A stretch of 64,000 nt of DNA. Origin: an uncultured Erythrobacter sp. (GTDB taxonomy: Bacteria > Pseudomonadota > Alphaproteobacteria > Sphingomonadales > Sphingomonadaceae). Location: assembly GCF_958304185.1 (NCBI RefSeq), contig NZ_OY284433.1, positions 1,860,001 through 1,924,000 of the forward strand, written 5' to 3'. A program made the translations under genes and the position numbers. Of this stretch, positions 1 through 9,251 are shown in pieces; position 1 is the first letter of the stretch, and each line of letters opens with the position of its first letter. The notes beneath the pieces were generated by a model. The model ran no database searches, was not told where the DNA came from, and saw nothing but the letters and a program-made list of their open reading frames with translations.

Positions 1-1638
1 ACCGAGGATCTGACGGTCGACCTCGTCGGCACCTATGACCAGCAGCGCAATGGCGGCACGCCGTTCATTTCGGGCCGCTTCCCGGCCTTCACCGGTGCGC
101 CGGGCGGTTCGGCCAATGCCTTCCGCGACGCCAATTTGGGCGGCAACCCGGCGGGCGCAGCGGCGCTGGGCGATGATCAGCTTGGCCTCAACCGTGAGGT
201 CTATGACATCAACCTTACCATCGACCACCAGTTCGATACCGACTGGAGCTTCACCACCGTCAACGGCTACCGCAAGTTCGACAGTGCCGAAGTGTTCGAC
301 GCCGACGGCAGCGCCGCGCCCTTCCTCGAATTCGCCGAGATCGCCGATGGCTGGCAGGTCAGCCACGAAGGGCGCTTCACCTATACCGGCACCAAGCTGC
401 GTTCGAGCTTCGGCTGGAACGCCTTCATCGAGGACGGCCGCCAGAACGTGCCCTTCGCCACCGAGGAAGGCACCTTCCTCCAGTGCCTCTCCTCGCTGTT
501 CGGTGCGCCGCTGGTGGCGGGAATCGCCTGTGTCGCGCCCGACGGCTCGGTCCCTGCGAGCAGCGTGACCGCGATCCTCACCGGCGGAGCGGCGACTGCG
601 ATCCCCTACACCTCGGTATTCGAAAACCGCGGCCGCAACGAGGCCTATTCGCTGTTTGCCGACGCAACCTGGATCCCGTTCGAAAGCCTTGAGCTGACCG
701 CGGGCATCCGCTGGCTGACCGAATATCGCGGCTCGGAATTCTTCGCCCGCGTCCCCAACAGCCAGATCAGCCGTGCAGCGCTGATCCCCGGCCAGATCGA
801 CACCGGCAGGCAGACCTTCTCCGCAGACAAGTGGTTCCAGGCCTGGCTGCCGCGCGTCAACGCGCTCTACCGCATCAGCGATGACGTGAACGTCTTCGCC
901 ACCATCTCCAAGGGTCGCCGTTCGCCGGTGGTGCAGGTTGGCGCGGCGCGCAGCGGTGGGCGTCCGGTGCCCAACGTCCAGACCATCGCCGAAGAAACCG
1001 TCTGGAACTACGAAGGCGGGATCAAGCTGGCGACCGGCCGCGTCTCGGGATCGATCGGGGTCTATTATCAAGTCTACAACGACTTCCAGGTCTCGGTCGC
1101 GCAGCGCGATGCCAATGGCAACCCGACCGGCGCCTTCGTCACCCAAAGCGCGGGCAAGGCCTCGAACCTCGGGGTCGAAGCCGAGCTGGCGGTGGACGTG
1201 ACCGACTGGCTCAATGTGTTCGGCAATGTCGGCTATATCGACGGCGGGATTGACGAGGACGGCGCGTTTTCGCCCGCCTTCTCGGGCGCGCGGTTCCGGT
1301 TGCAGCCGGAAATTCAGGCCGCGGGCGGCTTCACGGTCGATTACGAATTCGGCAACGGGATGCGCTTCTTCGCCACGCCGAGCGTGACGCACCGCAGCCG
1401 GATCTTCTTCGAAGTGCCGAACAACCCGCTGATCGCGCAGGAAGCGGTGACGCTGGTGAACGCGCGCGCCGGGCTCAGCTTTGCCGATGAGCGGTACGAG
1501 ATCGCCGGCTTCATCCGCAACGCCTTCAATGAAGACTACCTGCTGGATGCGGGCAACACCGGCGGGGCGTTCGGCATTCCGACCTTCATCCCGGCCGAAC
1601 CGCAGTTCTACGGGGTGGAAGTGACCGCGAAGTTCTAA
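1..1638 (+). CDS. TonB-dependent receptor, C-terminal part (5' end outside window)
   Basis: The reading frame is open from base 1, so the start, signal peptide, TonB box and plug lie upstream of the window. About 545 codons are visible. They consist of alternating amphipathic strands and aromatic-rich turns typical of the 22-strand outer-membrane barrel, with barrel-like stretches such as NYEGGIKL and SLFADATW, and the protein ends in ...EVTAKF with a terminal Phe, the usual outer-membrane insertion signal. Members of this family import siderophores, vitamins or oligosaccharides using TonB energy. The substrate cannot be inferred from the barrel alone. The gene converges on the GDYXXLXY gene with only 7 bp between stop codons. 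Confidence 0.9.
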   Translation, partial: TEDLTVDLVGTYDQQRNGGTPFISGRFPAFTGAPGGSANAFRDANLGGNPAGAAALGDDQLGLNREVYDINLTIDHQFDTDWSFTTVNGYRKFDSAEVFDADGSAAPFLEFAEIADGWQVSHEGRFTYTGTKLRSSFGWNAFIEDGRQNVPFATEEGTFLQCLSSLFGAPLVAGIACVAPDGSVPASSVTAILTGGAATAIPYTSVFENRGRNEAYSLFADATWIPFESLELTAGIRWLTEYRGSEFFARVPNSQISRAALIPGQIDTGRQTFSADKWFQAWLPRVNALYRISDDVNVFATISKGRRSPVVQVGAARSGGRPVPNVQTIAEETVWNYEGGIKLATGRVSGSIGVYYQVYNDFQVSVAQRDANGNPTGAFVTQSAGKASNLGVEAELAVDVTDWLNVFGNVGYIDGGIDEDGAFSPAFSGARFRLQPEIQAAGGFTVDYEFGNGMRFFATPSVTHRSRIFFEVPNNPLIAQEAVTLVNARAGLSFADERYEIAGFIRNAFNEDYLLDAGNTGGAFGIPTFIPAEPQFYGVEVTAKF

Positions 1639-1645
1639 AGCCGCT

Positions 1646-2200
1646 CTAGCGGGACATGATGGCGGGCGGGGGAAGCGATTCCTCCGCCCGCTGCGCATCA
1701 CGCTCGGCGATTTCGGCGGGGGTGAGCGGGCGGAAGCGGATGGCAATGGGCGTGAAGCTGCCGTCCTCGCGCTGGCGGATGGTCACGATCCCGCGCTGGT
1801 CGCCGTTGCGCAGTTGTTCTTCGAGCGCGGCAGCGCGGTCTTGTCCGAGATAGAGGCGGCCGGTCATCAGGGCATAGATGCCGTAGACCCCGTTACCATC
1901 GGTGGTGATCGGATGGGTGCACGCCGCCGCATCACCAGCCGCGACCACGGCATCAAGGCGCGGTGGCTGCCCGGCGAGACACAGTGCTTCGGGCTGCTGG
2001 TCGAGCTCTCTGGCATCGAACCCCGGCCAATCGTAACTGAACTCGACATAATGCCCGCGCAGGTAATCGCGCGGGTCGTAGCCTTGGATCGGCACCTCCC
2101 ATTCGGTGCCGGAGTGGTAGGTGCGGTCACTCTGCGCCCACAGCGCGCCGAGGCCGAGCAGGGGGACAACGACAGCGGCGAGGCGGATCAGGCGGTTCAT
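1646..2200 (-). CDS. GDYXXLXY domain membrane-anchored protein
   Basis: 184 aa. It begins with one hydrophobic segment (residues about 3-21, LIRLAAVVVPLLGLGALWA), followed by a soluble domain containing PRDYLRGHYVEF, which fits the GDYXXLXY family signature. The ATG at 2200 overlaps the TGA of the upstream DUF2157 gene (ATGA), implying translational coupling; longer in-frame extensions would run through that gene. In other bacteria GDYXXLXY and DUF2157 proteins are commonly neighbours and are presumed to form a membrane complex of unknown function. The biochemical role is unknown; the assignment rests on the motif plus the partner gene. Confidence 0.82.
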   Translation of the reverse strand: MNRLIRLAAVVVPLLGLGALWAQSDRTYHSGTEWEVPIQGYDPRDYLRGHYVEFSYDWPGFDARELDQQPEALCLAGQPPRLDAVVAAGDAAACTHPITTDGNGVYGIYALMTGRLYLGQDRAAALEEQLRNGDQRGIVTIRQREDGSFTPIAIRFRPLTPAEIAERDAQRAEESLPPPAIMSR

Positions 2201-3348
2201 GCGCCGGGCTCCTCGGGCGGGGCAAAGCGCTTGGACACCCGCACCGCGACCCATGCGACGCCCAGGATCATCACCCCCGACAGGATCAGCCCAAAGCCGC
2301 TCGTCAGCAAATCGCCCGCCAGCTCGAAACTGAGGATGATGAGCCGCAGCGCGATCACGCCGACGGCGAGCTGGAACACCCCGCGCCACTGCGCCGCCAG
2401 CGCGGCGGCGGCGATGCCCGCCCACAGCGCCATGAACAGCAGCGCGGCGGCGACGGTGAGATCGTTGCAGGCATAGGCGATAACCAGGACGCCCCCGGCC
2501 CCGGCGATGATCGCGCCCGCCATCCGGCCCGAGACGGTCGGCCGCGCCAGCATCACGCCAAGACCGGCGAGCACCAGCACTGCACCGCTCACCGCCATGC
2601 TCGCCCATTCCCGAAGCAGCGCGGTTTCGCCAAAGGCGTCCGCACTGGCGATCGCGCAGGCGAGTGACGCTCCGGCCACGGCATAGGCGAGCGCCAATTG
2701 CTCCAGCCGCCGCCAGAAATCGGGGCGATCACTGCGCGCACGCAGAGCTGCGGCGAGCGGCGCGAAGGCAACCGGGCAAGCGATGACGAAGGCAAGCCAC
2801 ATCAGCCAGCCGAACCCCGGATCGCGCACCGCGCCATAGCCGGTCATGTCGGTGGCATATTCCCACGCACACCACACCGTCCCGCCCAGCACTGCCAGCG
2901 CGGCAGGCCAGCTCCGCCCCATCAGCAGCAACAGCGGCGCGAACAGCGCCAGCCACACGGCCAGCGGCTGCCACAGCGGCGAGGATGTCTGATAGACCTG
3001 CCCGAGATGCCCGAAAAAGCTGAGGCCCAGCGCCGCGGTGACAAACACCAGCGCCTCGACCGCCCAAGGAGACCGCTGCGCCAACCGCTGCTCGCGCAGG
3101 AACAGCCCCGCTAGCATCGCGGCGATCAGCGCGAAGTGGACGGACAGCCGCACCAGACCGGGAATATCCTCCCAGTTGGCAGCAACGACCGACACCAGCC
3201 CTAACCCGATCGCCAGCGCGCCGATCCCGAACACCGCCCACAGCACCAGCGGGCGGGCGTGCTCGGTCTCATAAGCCAGCAGCCGGTCGCGCGTGGCCGC
3301 GTCGATCAGGCCGGCGTCATGCCATTGGACGATCTTGCGCGCGCTCAT
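2197..3348 (-). CDS. DUF2157 multi-pass membrane protein
   Basis: 383 aa. The N-terminal ~35 residues are soluble (KIVQWHDAGLIDAATRDRLL resembles the short helical DUF2157 lead-in) and are followed by roughly ten hydrophobic helices, for example ALAIGLGLVSVVAANW and IILSFELAGDLL. DUF2157 proteins are inner-membrane proteins without a known activity. It is the first gene of a two-gene operon with the GDYXXLXY gene, with stop and start overlapping by 4 bp. No catalytic or transport motif is visible. Confidence 0.82.
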   Translation of the reverse strand: MSARKIVQWHDAGLIDAATRDRLLAYETEHARPLVLWAVFGIGALAIGLGLVSVVAANWEDIPGLVRLSVHFALIAAMLAGLFLREQRLAQRSPWAVEALVFVTAALGLSFFGHLGQVYQTSSPLWQPLAVWLALFAPLLLLMGRSWPAALAVLGGTVWCAWEYATDMTGYGAVRDPGFGWLMWLAFVIACPVAFAPLAAALRARSDRPDFWRRLEQLALAYAVAGASLACAIASADAFGETALLREWASMAVSGAVLVLAGLGVMLARPTVSGRMAGAIIAGAGGVLVIAYACNDLTVAAALLFMALWAGIAAAALAAQWRGVFQLAVGVIALRLIILSFELAGDLLTSGFGLILSGVMILGVAWVAVRVSKRFAPPEEPGA

Positions 3349-3392
3349 CGCGGCACGCTACCCGCTTGCCCGCTGCCGGGCAATCGGCGCGG

Positions 3393-4454
3393 CTATTTGG
3401 CTTCGAGTTCGGCCTTGGTCAGCAGGACCATGTTCTGCACCTTGGCGGCGTTGGCCGTCATCGCTTCGTCCGGCATCGCCACCATCCCGACCTTGGCGAG
3501 CGGGCCGGTCTTGCCCCAGCTCTTGACCCATTCCTTCATGAAATCCTCAAGCCCCGGGATCGCGCGCATATGCTCTTTCTTGACATAGACGAACAGCGGG
3601 CGCGCGCCGGGGTATTTGAAGCTGGCGATGTTGTCATAGGTCGGATCGACCCCGTCCATCGGCAGGCCCTGCACCCGGTCGGCGTTTTCTTCCATGTAGG
3701 AATAGCCGAACACGCCCACAGCGCGCGGATTGCCGACGATCTTCTGGACGATGAGGTTGTCCTGCTCGCCCTGATCGACATAGCCGCCATCGTCGCGCAC
3801 TTCGGTGCAGATCTTGCGGTATTCGTCCTCGTTGCTGTCCTTGAGCGCCTTCATGGCAGGATCGGTCTTGCAACCGACTTCCATCACCAGTTCCTTGAGC
3901 GCATCGCGCGTGCCGGAGGTGCTGGGCGGGCCGTAAACGAGGATCGGATCAGCGGGCAGCGCCGGATCGACATCCTTCCAGGTCTTGGCGGTCTGCGGCT
4001 TGCCGTAAGGCTGCGCGGCGAGTGCTTCATAGATCGTCTTGGGCGACAGGTTGAGCATGATCCCGCCCTTTGCCGAGGCGAAGGCGATGCCGTCCAGCCC
4101 GACTTGCAGTTCGATGATCTCGTCGACCTTGTTCGACGCGCAGCTATCGAATTCCGATGGCTTCATCCGGCGCGACGCGTTGACCATGTCGGGGGTGTTG
4201 GGGCCGAGCCCGGAACAGAACAGCTGGATGCCGTTCCCCGTCCCGGTCGATTCAATCAGGGGCGAGCGCTTGTCGGGAAACGACCGAGAGAAATTCTCCG
4301 CCACCACCTTGGCAAAGGGGTAAACCGTTGAAGAGCCAACCGCGTGGACCGACTGATTGGCCGAACCGTCGCCGCTGTCACAAGCGGTCAGGGTTGCAGC
4401 ACCCAGCGCCATCAAGCCGCCGACTTTGAAGAACTTCGTGAGAGTATGTGCCAT
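3393..4454 (-). CDS. pstS: PstS-type phosphate-binding lipoprotein
   Basis: 353 aa. Starting at the ATG at 4454 gives a clean lipoprotein signal (KFFKVGGLMALGAATLTAC, lipobox LTAC, lipidated Cys about residue 25); an upstream in-frame start would add 20 residues in front of the signal and is rejected. The mature protein has PstS signatures: VGSSTVYPF near the start, ESTGTGNGIQLFC, and GPPSTSGTRDALKEL for phosphate coordination. It would bind periplasmic phosphate for a PstCAB importer, but pstC, pstA and pstB are not in this window, so the gene stands alone. A Pho box lies about 83 bp upstream, indicating PhoB control. Assignment is firm; whether it feeds Pst import or only sensing is unknown. 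Confidence 0.93.
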   Translation of the reverse strand: MAHTLTKFFKVGGLMALGAATLTACDSGDGSANQSVHAVGSSTVYPFAKVVAENFSRSFPDKRSPLIESTGTGNGIQLFCSGLGPNTPDMVNASRRMKPSEFDSCASNKVDEIIELQVGLDGIAFASAKGGIMLNLSPKTIYEALAAQPYGKPQTAKTWKDVDPALPADPILVYGPPSTSGTRDALKELVMEVGCKTDPAMKALKDSNEDEYRKICTEVRDDGGYVDQGEQDNLIVQKIVGNPRAVGVFGYSYMEENADRVQGLPMDGVDPTYDNIASFKYPGARPLFVYVKKEHMRAIPGLEDFMKEWVKSWGKTGPLAKVGMVAMPDEAMTANAAKVQNMVLLTKAELEAK

Positions 4455-4536
4455 GATTATTCCCGATGGGTTCAAACCGAACCCCTGCCCAAACGGCGCA
4501 TCAAGCAGCGCCACGATCCGCCCCTAGGCGGACTTC

Positions 4537-4554
4537 ATGACAAGCTTGTGACTA
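4537..4554 (-). promoter_or_regulatory. Pho box (PhoB-binding site) upstream of pstS
   Basis: Read on the minus strand the site is TAGTCAC-AAGC-TTGTCAT: two 7-bp direct repeats resembling CTGTCAT separated by 4 bp, which is the known PhoB box architecture. It lies 83 bp upstream of the pstS ATG and about 140 bp upstream of the divergent diguanylate cyclase gene. Placement, orientation and target gene all agree. Confidence 0.75.
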
Positions 4555-4691
4555 TCCTTGACCGCGCATCGCGATGCAGAATCTTTCGAACACAGCAGTC
4601 TGGGCAACTGAACCCAACTGCATGAGAACGCGCCAGATTCCATCCATAATGGAGGTTTCTCGCTTAACAGCATCGTAACAGCTTGCATAGT

Positions 4692-6440
4692 ATGACCCGC
4701 CGTATGGCACTTGCGCGCCTCATGTTCCGTTACGTCTTGGCTGCTGCGCTCCTCGCGCTGTTGGCCGCGCGTCCGGCTGCGGCGAATGACCATACTGTGC
4801 CAATCTTTGCTGCGACGTGCCATGCCGCAACCGACATAGAGGCCACTGCGCCCGACATGCAGGCGCGCGGGTCATGGATCTGCAACAACCAATCATGGCG
4901 GTCCGATGTGCCCGTGGTCTGGCTGCGGTTCGAGGCGGGAAGCTGGCAGGGCGAAAAGCTCCCGCAGCAGTTCTTCTCCCGCATCGCCCGGTTCACATCG
5001 ATCACCTTCCACGCGATCGACGCCAATGGTCAGACCCGCGTCAAGCACCTGACGCAGGCCGATGGCGTGCCGTTCCCCGCAGGCCCGGTGTTCCAGCTCC
5101 CCCTGCCCGAAATCACGGCCGAGACGACCTTGCTGCTCGCCCGCATAGAAGCCCCGCACTCGGTTCCGCTGCTGACCGAGGCGCGCATCACCCATGATCC
5201 GGGCAGGGCCGAATGGTCGCAGACCGAAATGATGCTGCTGGCCTTCGTGGTCGGGATGCTGGTGCTGCCACTGTTGTTCGACATCAGCTTCTTCGTGGTG
5301 CTGCGCGAACGCTTTGTGGTGATCCATGCCGCAATGGTCAGTGCGATGATGATCTATGTGGTGACGGCGGGAGGGTTGGCTTCGGCCTTCGTGACGCTGC
5401 CGGTTGCTGTCCTCGCCGTGGTGTCGCCGCTGTCCTACGCCATCGGCGCAGGGCTTTCGATGCTGTTCCTTGCGACCTTCCTGGAACGCGGTGCGCAGTC
5501 GCAGGTGATGCGCAAGCTGACGATCGTGACCGGCTGGTTCACCATGCTCGCGCCCGGGTTCTTCGCGTTCCAGTTCGATGCGACCCAGCCGTTTGACGAC
5601 ATCGGCTATTTCATCACCTTCATCCCCTGCATCGCGGTGATCAGCGCCGCGGTGATCGAGGCTGTGCTGCGTGGCAGCCGCTCTGCACGCTATATTGCCG
5701 TCGCATGGATGCCGATCATCATCGCCTCGACCGAACGTCTGTTGCGCGGCTTTGGCTGGCACGTCGGCCCGTCTAGCCTCGACCAGATGATCTATGTCGC
5801 GGTCGGGATCGAAGTGGTGGTGATCAGCCTCGCCATCGCTGACCGCTTCCTTGCCCTGCGGCGCGAACGCGACGCGGCGCTGACCGAAGCGAAGATGCTG
5901 GAACAGATTTCGACCCGCGATTCGCTCACAGGCCTGATGAACCGCCGCGCCATCGAAGCACGCTTCGACGAGCTGGTGGCACAGGGCTTCGATACCTTCG
6001 CGCTGGTCGATCTCGACCGGTTCAAGGCGATCAACGACCTCCACGGCCACCAGGTTGGCGATGCCGCGCTGATCGCCTGCGCGAGCGCGATCCGCGCGAC
6101 CGGCGACCGGGATTCGATTGCGGTGCGGCTGGGGGGCGAGGAATTCGTGGTGCTGCTGCGCGGGCCGCGCTCGCTCGAACGGGCCGAGGCGCTGCGGCAG
6201 GCGATTCCGATGCGCATCGCCAAGGAAGTCCCCGGGCTCGACCTGCCGGTCACCGCCAGCATGGGCGTGATCGTGATGGCCGAAGCGACCCGCCACAAGA
6301 TGGCCTTCTCCGAATTCTACGCCCGCGCCGACGCGCTGATGTACGAAGCCAAGGCTTCGGGCCGCAACCGGCTCGCCTATGAACGCCTGACGGTGTTCAC
6401 CAGCGCCCCGCCGGAGCGCGGCCGGGGACGCGTGGCTTAG
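4692..6440 (+). CDS. 7TM-type membrane diguanylate cyclase (GGDEF)
   Basis: 582 aa from the ATG at 4692; another ATG 12 bp downstream is possible and neither has a clear Shine-Dalgarno. Order: signal peptide (to about residue 33, AARPAAA), a periplasmic beta-rich domain of about 140 residues, seven hydrophobic helices (about 180-395) of 7TMR-DISM type, then a GGDEF domain (about 410-565). The active-site motif is GGEEF at 481-485, so cyclase activity is expected. The usual inhibitory RxxD site is DRDS here, so product inhibition through that site is probably absent. It would make cyclic di-GMP in response to an envelope signal. It is divergent from pstS and shares the intergenic region containing the Pho box. 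Confidence 0.92.
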   Translation: MTRRMALARLMFRYVLAAALLALLAARPAAANDHTVPIFAATCHAATDIEATAPDMQARGSWICNNQSWRSDVPVVWLRFEAGSWQGEKLPQQFFSRIARFTSITFHAIDANGQTRVKHLTQADGVPFPAGPVFQLPLPEITAETTLLLARIEAPHSVPLLTEARITHDPGRAEWSQTEMMLLAFVVGMLVLPLLFDISFFVVLRERFVVIHAAMVSAMMIYVVTAGGLASAFVTLPVAVLAVVSPLSYAIGAGLSMLFLATFLERGAQSQVMRKLTIVTGWFTMLAPGFFAFQFDATQPFDDIGYFITFIPCIAVISAAVIEAVLRGSRSARYIAVAWMPIIIASTERLLRGFGWHVGPSSLDQMIYVAVGIEVVVISLAIADRFLALRRERDAALTEAKMLEQISTRDSLTGLMNRRAIEARFDELVAQGFDTFALVDLDRFKAINDLHGHQVGDAALIACASAIRATGDRDSIAVRLGGEEFVVLLRGPRSLERAEALRQAIPMRIAKEVPGLDLPVTASMGVIVMAEATRHKMAFSEFYARADALMYEAKASGRNRLAYERLTVFTSAPPERGRGRVA

Positions 6441-6451
6441 CGTGTTTGCAT

Positions 6452-6480
6452 CCCTCCCCATTCATGCGGAACGGGGAGGG
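6452..6480. terminator. GC-rich hairpin between convergent genes
   Basis: CCCTCCCC (6452-6459) pairs perfectly with GGGGAGGG (6473-6480) across a 13-nt loop, exactly between the convergent ends of the diguanylate cyclase and thioesterase genes. There is no U-run on either side, so it may stabilise or delimit transcripts rather than act as a classical intrinsic terminator. Confidence 0.4.
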
Positions 6481-6489
6481 ACTGGGAGG

Positions 6490-6888
6490 TCAGGCAAACG
6501 GCGCCAGCACTTCCGGCCGCACCCGCGCCAGCCGTCCGGTGGCGCGGTCGAGCATCGCCCAGGTGGTCGCCGCGCTGACGAGGCGCTTGCCGCTCGCGTC
6601 AATGAACTCCACCCGGCGGAGCGATTTCGCGCCCATCGCCGGGCCTTCGATCCAGGTCGTCGCGGTCACGGCGTCGCCCTCGGACACGTTACCGCGATAA
6701 TCGATCTCGTGCCGCACCACGACCCAGAAGAACGCGGCGCGATCCTCGGGCCGCGCGACCGCATCCCAATGCGCCGTCGCCATGTCCTGAATCCACTGCA
6801 CCCACACGGTGTTGTTGACATGGCCGAGCGCGTCGATGTGCGACGGCTCGGCCACGTAAGTGCGGGTGAAGCGGCTGGGGCCGGTCAT
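6490..6888 (-). CDS. Acyl-CoA thioesterase (4HBT / hotdog family)
   Basis: 132 aa. The hotdog-fold thioesterase signature is present: HIDALGHVNNTVWVQWIQD near residues 16-34, with the catalytic Asp-His region D18..HVNN matching the 4-hydroxybenzoyl-CoA thioesterase/YbgC pattern, and later WVVVRHEIDYRGNVSEGD. It would hydrolyse an acyl-CoA thioester in the cytoplasm; the chain-length preference cannot be read. The ATG at 6888 overlaps the stop of the oligopeptidase gene (ATGA), so the two are co-translated; longer starts would sit inside that gene. Confidence 0.88.
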   Translation of the reverse strand: MTGPSRFTRTYVAEPSHIDALGHVNNTVWVQWIQDMATAHWDAVARPEDRAAFFWVVVRHEIDYRGNVSEGDAVTATTWIEGPAMGAKSLRRVEFIDASGKRLVSAATTWAMLDRATGRLARVRPEVLAPFA

Positions 6889-9116
6889 TCGCCCTCGGTT
6901 TTTGGCGCCATTCCCATCTGCCACAGGATGAAGGCGAATTCCTCCGCCGTTTCCTTGAGGCTGTTCCAGCGGCCCGACTGCCCGCCGTGGCCTGCGCCCA
7001 TGTTGGTCTTCATCAGCAGCAGGTTGTCGTCGGTCTTGAGCTCGCGCAGCTTCGCGACCCACTTGGCCGGTTCCCAATAGGTCACGCGCGGGTCGTTGAG
7101 GCCCGCCGTCACCAGCATCGGCGGATACTCCTGCGCGACCACCTGATCATAGGGCGAATAGGACAGCATATAGGCGAAGGACGCCTTGGAGGTGATCGGG
7201 TTGCCCCACTCCTGCCATTCGCCCGGCGTCAGCGGCAGCTTTTCATTGAGCATGGTGTTGAGCACATCGACAAACGGGACGTGGGCGACGATTGCGCCGT
7301 ACTGCTGGGGGTCCTGATTGATGATCGCGCCCATCAGCTCCCCGCCTGCCGAACCGCCGCTGGCGGTGACCATGCCCTCGGCGGTGTAGCCCTTGGCGAT
7401 CAGGCCGCGTCCGGCATCGACGAAATCGTTGAAGGTGTTGGTCCGCTCAAACATCTTGCCTTGCAGATACCAGCGCCGCCCGAGATCGTCCCCGCCCCGG
7501 ATATGCGCGATGGCATAGGCAAACCCGCGATCCACCAGACTGAGACGCGAGGTCGAGAAGCCCGGCGGGATGGCATAGCCATAGGCGCCGTAGGCATAAA
7601 GGTGCAGCGGCCCCGGTCCTTCGATCCCGGCCTTGGCGAGGATCTCCGCGCGGTCCTTGCGCATCACGATGCTGACCGGCACCATCGTTCCGTCCCGCGC
7701 CTGCACGGTCACGCGTTCGGTGGTGTAGAGCGAGGCGTCATAGCCGCTCGGGATTTCCTGCGTCTTGAGCGTCTCCAGCTTGGCCGTCTTGACGTCGTAA
7801 TCATAGACCGTGCTCGGCGTGACCATGCTCTGGTAAGACAGCCGCAGCTTGGTCATGTCATATTCGGGGTTATTGGAGAGACCCGCCGTGTAGCTCGCTT
7901 CCGGGAAGGCAATCGGGGTGATCTTTGCCGGATCGGCATATTGGCGCAGCTCGATCTGATCGAGGCCGTTCTTGCGCCCTTCGGTGACGAAGAAGCCCTT
8001 GAACAGGTCGAAACCGGTCAGATAAAACTCGTCCGACCCTGCGATCACGGTCTGCCAGTCACCCGGCGCATCCAGCTTGGCCTTGGCGAGGCGGAAGTTG
8101 ATGTGTTCGTCATTGGTCCACACCCACAGCTCGCCGTCGCGGACATCAACGCTGTATTCGACGCCCTTCTTGCGCGCCTTCACCAGAATCGGCTCGGCGG
8201 TCGGGTTGGCGGCGGGGACGAGGCGCACTTCGCTCGTCTCATTGTCGCCGGTGGCGATGACCAGCCAGTCTTCCTGCGCCGTCAGCCCGGTGCCGACGCC
8301 GAAGCTCTGATCTTCCTCCTTGTAGAGCGTCACGTCGCTGTCCGCAGGTGTGCCGATCACGTGCAGCTTGGCTTCGAGCGTGCGCCACTCCTCGGTCGAG
8401 GGGCCGTAGACCAGCGCCGTGTCATTCGCGACCCACACCATGTCGCCGCGCAGGTTTTCGAGCACATCGGGCAGCAATTCGCCGGTCTGCAAATCCTTGA
8501 TCCGCCCGGTGTAACGCTCCGACCCGTTGGTGTCGGTCGAAAAGGCGAGGTAGCGCTGGTTCTGGCTGATCGAGGCCGCACCAAGGCGGAAATATTCCTG
8601 CCCTTCGGCGAGCACGTTCTCGTCGATCAGCAATTCGGCCTCGCCGCCCGCCACGGGCTTACGCCAATGCTTGCGATACTGCGCGCCTTCCTCGAACTCG
8701 GACCAGTAGAGGTAATCGCCATCCTTTTGCGGGACGGTGCTGTCGTCTTCCTTGATCCGCGCGCGCATCTCGGTGAACAGCGCTTCGGTCAGCGCCGATT
8801 GGCCCGCCATTTTCGCTTCGAAATAGGCGTTCTCGGCCTTGACGTGGTTCAGCACATCCTCGTCATCCACCACCGGGTACGACTTGTCATACAGCCAGTC
8901 ATAGGGGTCTTCGATGGTGATCCCGTGATGCGTGTAGGTATGCGGGCGCTTTGCGGCGACGGGCGGTGTGATATCGGGTGTGGCGGCAGTGGAAGCGGCG
9001 GATGACGTGGTCACGCGGGACTGTTCCTCTCGGGTGGTGGTGTTCGCGGCGGCTGGCACACAAGTGGTGGCCACAAGCGCGGTGGCAAGAGCAAGGCGGC
9101 TGATCAGGCGGGTCAT
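6885..9116 (-). CDS. ptrB: S9A prolyl oligopeptidase family peptidase (oligopeptidase B-like)
   Basis: 743 aa. An N-terminal export signal (about residues 1-25, ending AAAN) is followed by a seven-bladed propeller domain and the alpha/beta-hydrolase catalytic domain. The nucleophile is Ser589 in GGSAGG; Asp lies in NDPRVTYWEP and His in AGHGG near the C terminus, the order expected for family S9. Oligopeptidase B cleaves short peptides after Arg/Lys; the exported location predicts periplasmic peptide turnover. It is first in an operon with the thioesterase. Strict Arg/Lys specificity is family inference. Confidence 0.92.
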   Translation of the reverse strand: MTRLISRLALATALVATTCVPAAANTTTREEQSRVTTSSAASTAATPDITPPVAAKRPHTYTHHGITIEDPYDWLYDKSYPVVDDEDVLNHVKAENAYFEAKMAGQSALTEALFTEMRARIKEDDSTVPQKDGDYLYWSEFEEGAQYRKHWRKPVAGGEAELLIDENVLAEGQEYFRLGAASISQNQRYLAFSTDTNGSERYTGRIKDLQTGELLPDVLENLRGDMVWVANDTALVYGPSTEEWRTLEAKLHVIGTPADSDVTLYKEEDQSFGVGTGLTAQEDWLVIATGDNETSEVRLVPAANPTAEPILVKARKKGVEYSVDVRDGELWVWTNDEHINFRLAKAKLDAPGDWQTVIAGSDEFYLTGFDLFKGFFVTEGRKNGLDQIELRQYADPAKITPIAFPEASYTAGLSNNPEYDMTKLRLSYQSMVTPSTVYDYDVKTAKLETLKTQEIPSGYDASLYTTERVTVQARDGTMVPVSIVMRKDRAEILAKAGIEGPGPLHLYAYGAYGYAIPPGFSTSRLSLVDRGFAYAIAHIRGGDDLGRRWYLQGKMFERTNTFNDFVDAGRGLIAKGYTAEGMVTASGGSAGGELMGAIINQDPQQYGAIVAHVPFVDVLNTMLNEKLPLTPGEWQEWGNPITSKASFAYMLSYSPYDQVVAQEYPPMLVTAGLNDPRVTYWEPAKWVAKLRELKTDDNLLLMKTNMGAGHGGQSGRWNSLKETAEEFAFILWQMGMAPKTEGE

Positions 9117-9251
9117 GGTCGGTCGTCCCCTATGGCAGGCGGCCAGCGTGCATCCGGGTGGAAAGACGCGGGTTTTGGGCCTATGTTGGCGGTTCTAGTG
9201 ATACATTCCTGCGCGGCAAGTGCCCCGCGCGATAAGCCGAGGATCGACGAA

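Noticed and set aside
4455-4514. 20-residue N-terminal extension of PstS
   Set aside because: It would precede the lipoprotein signal peptide; the ATG at 4454 gives a proper signal.
6987-9005. 672-codon plus-strand frame opposite ptrB
   Set aside because: Antisense shadow of the oligopeptidase, which has a complete catalytic triad.
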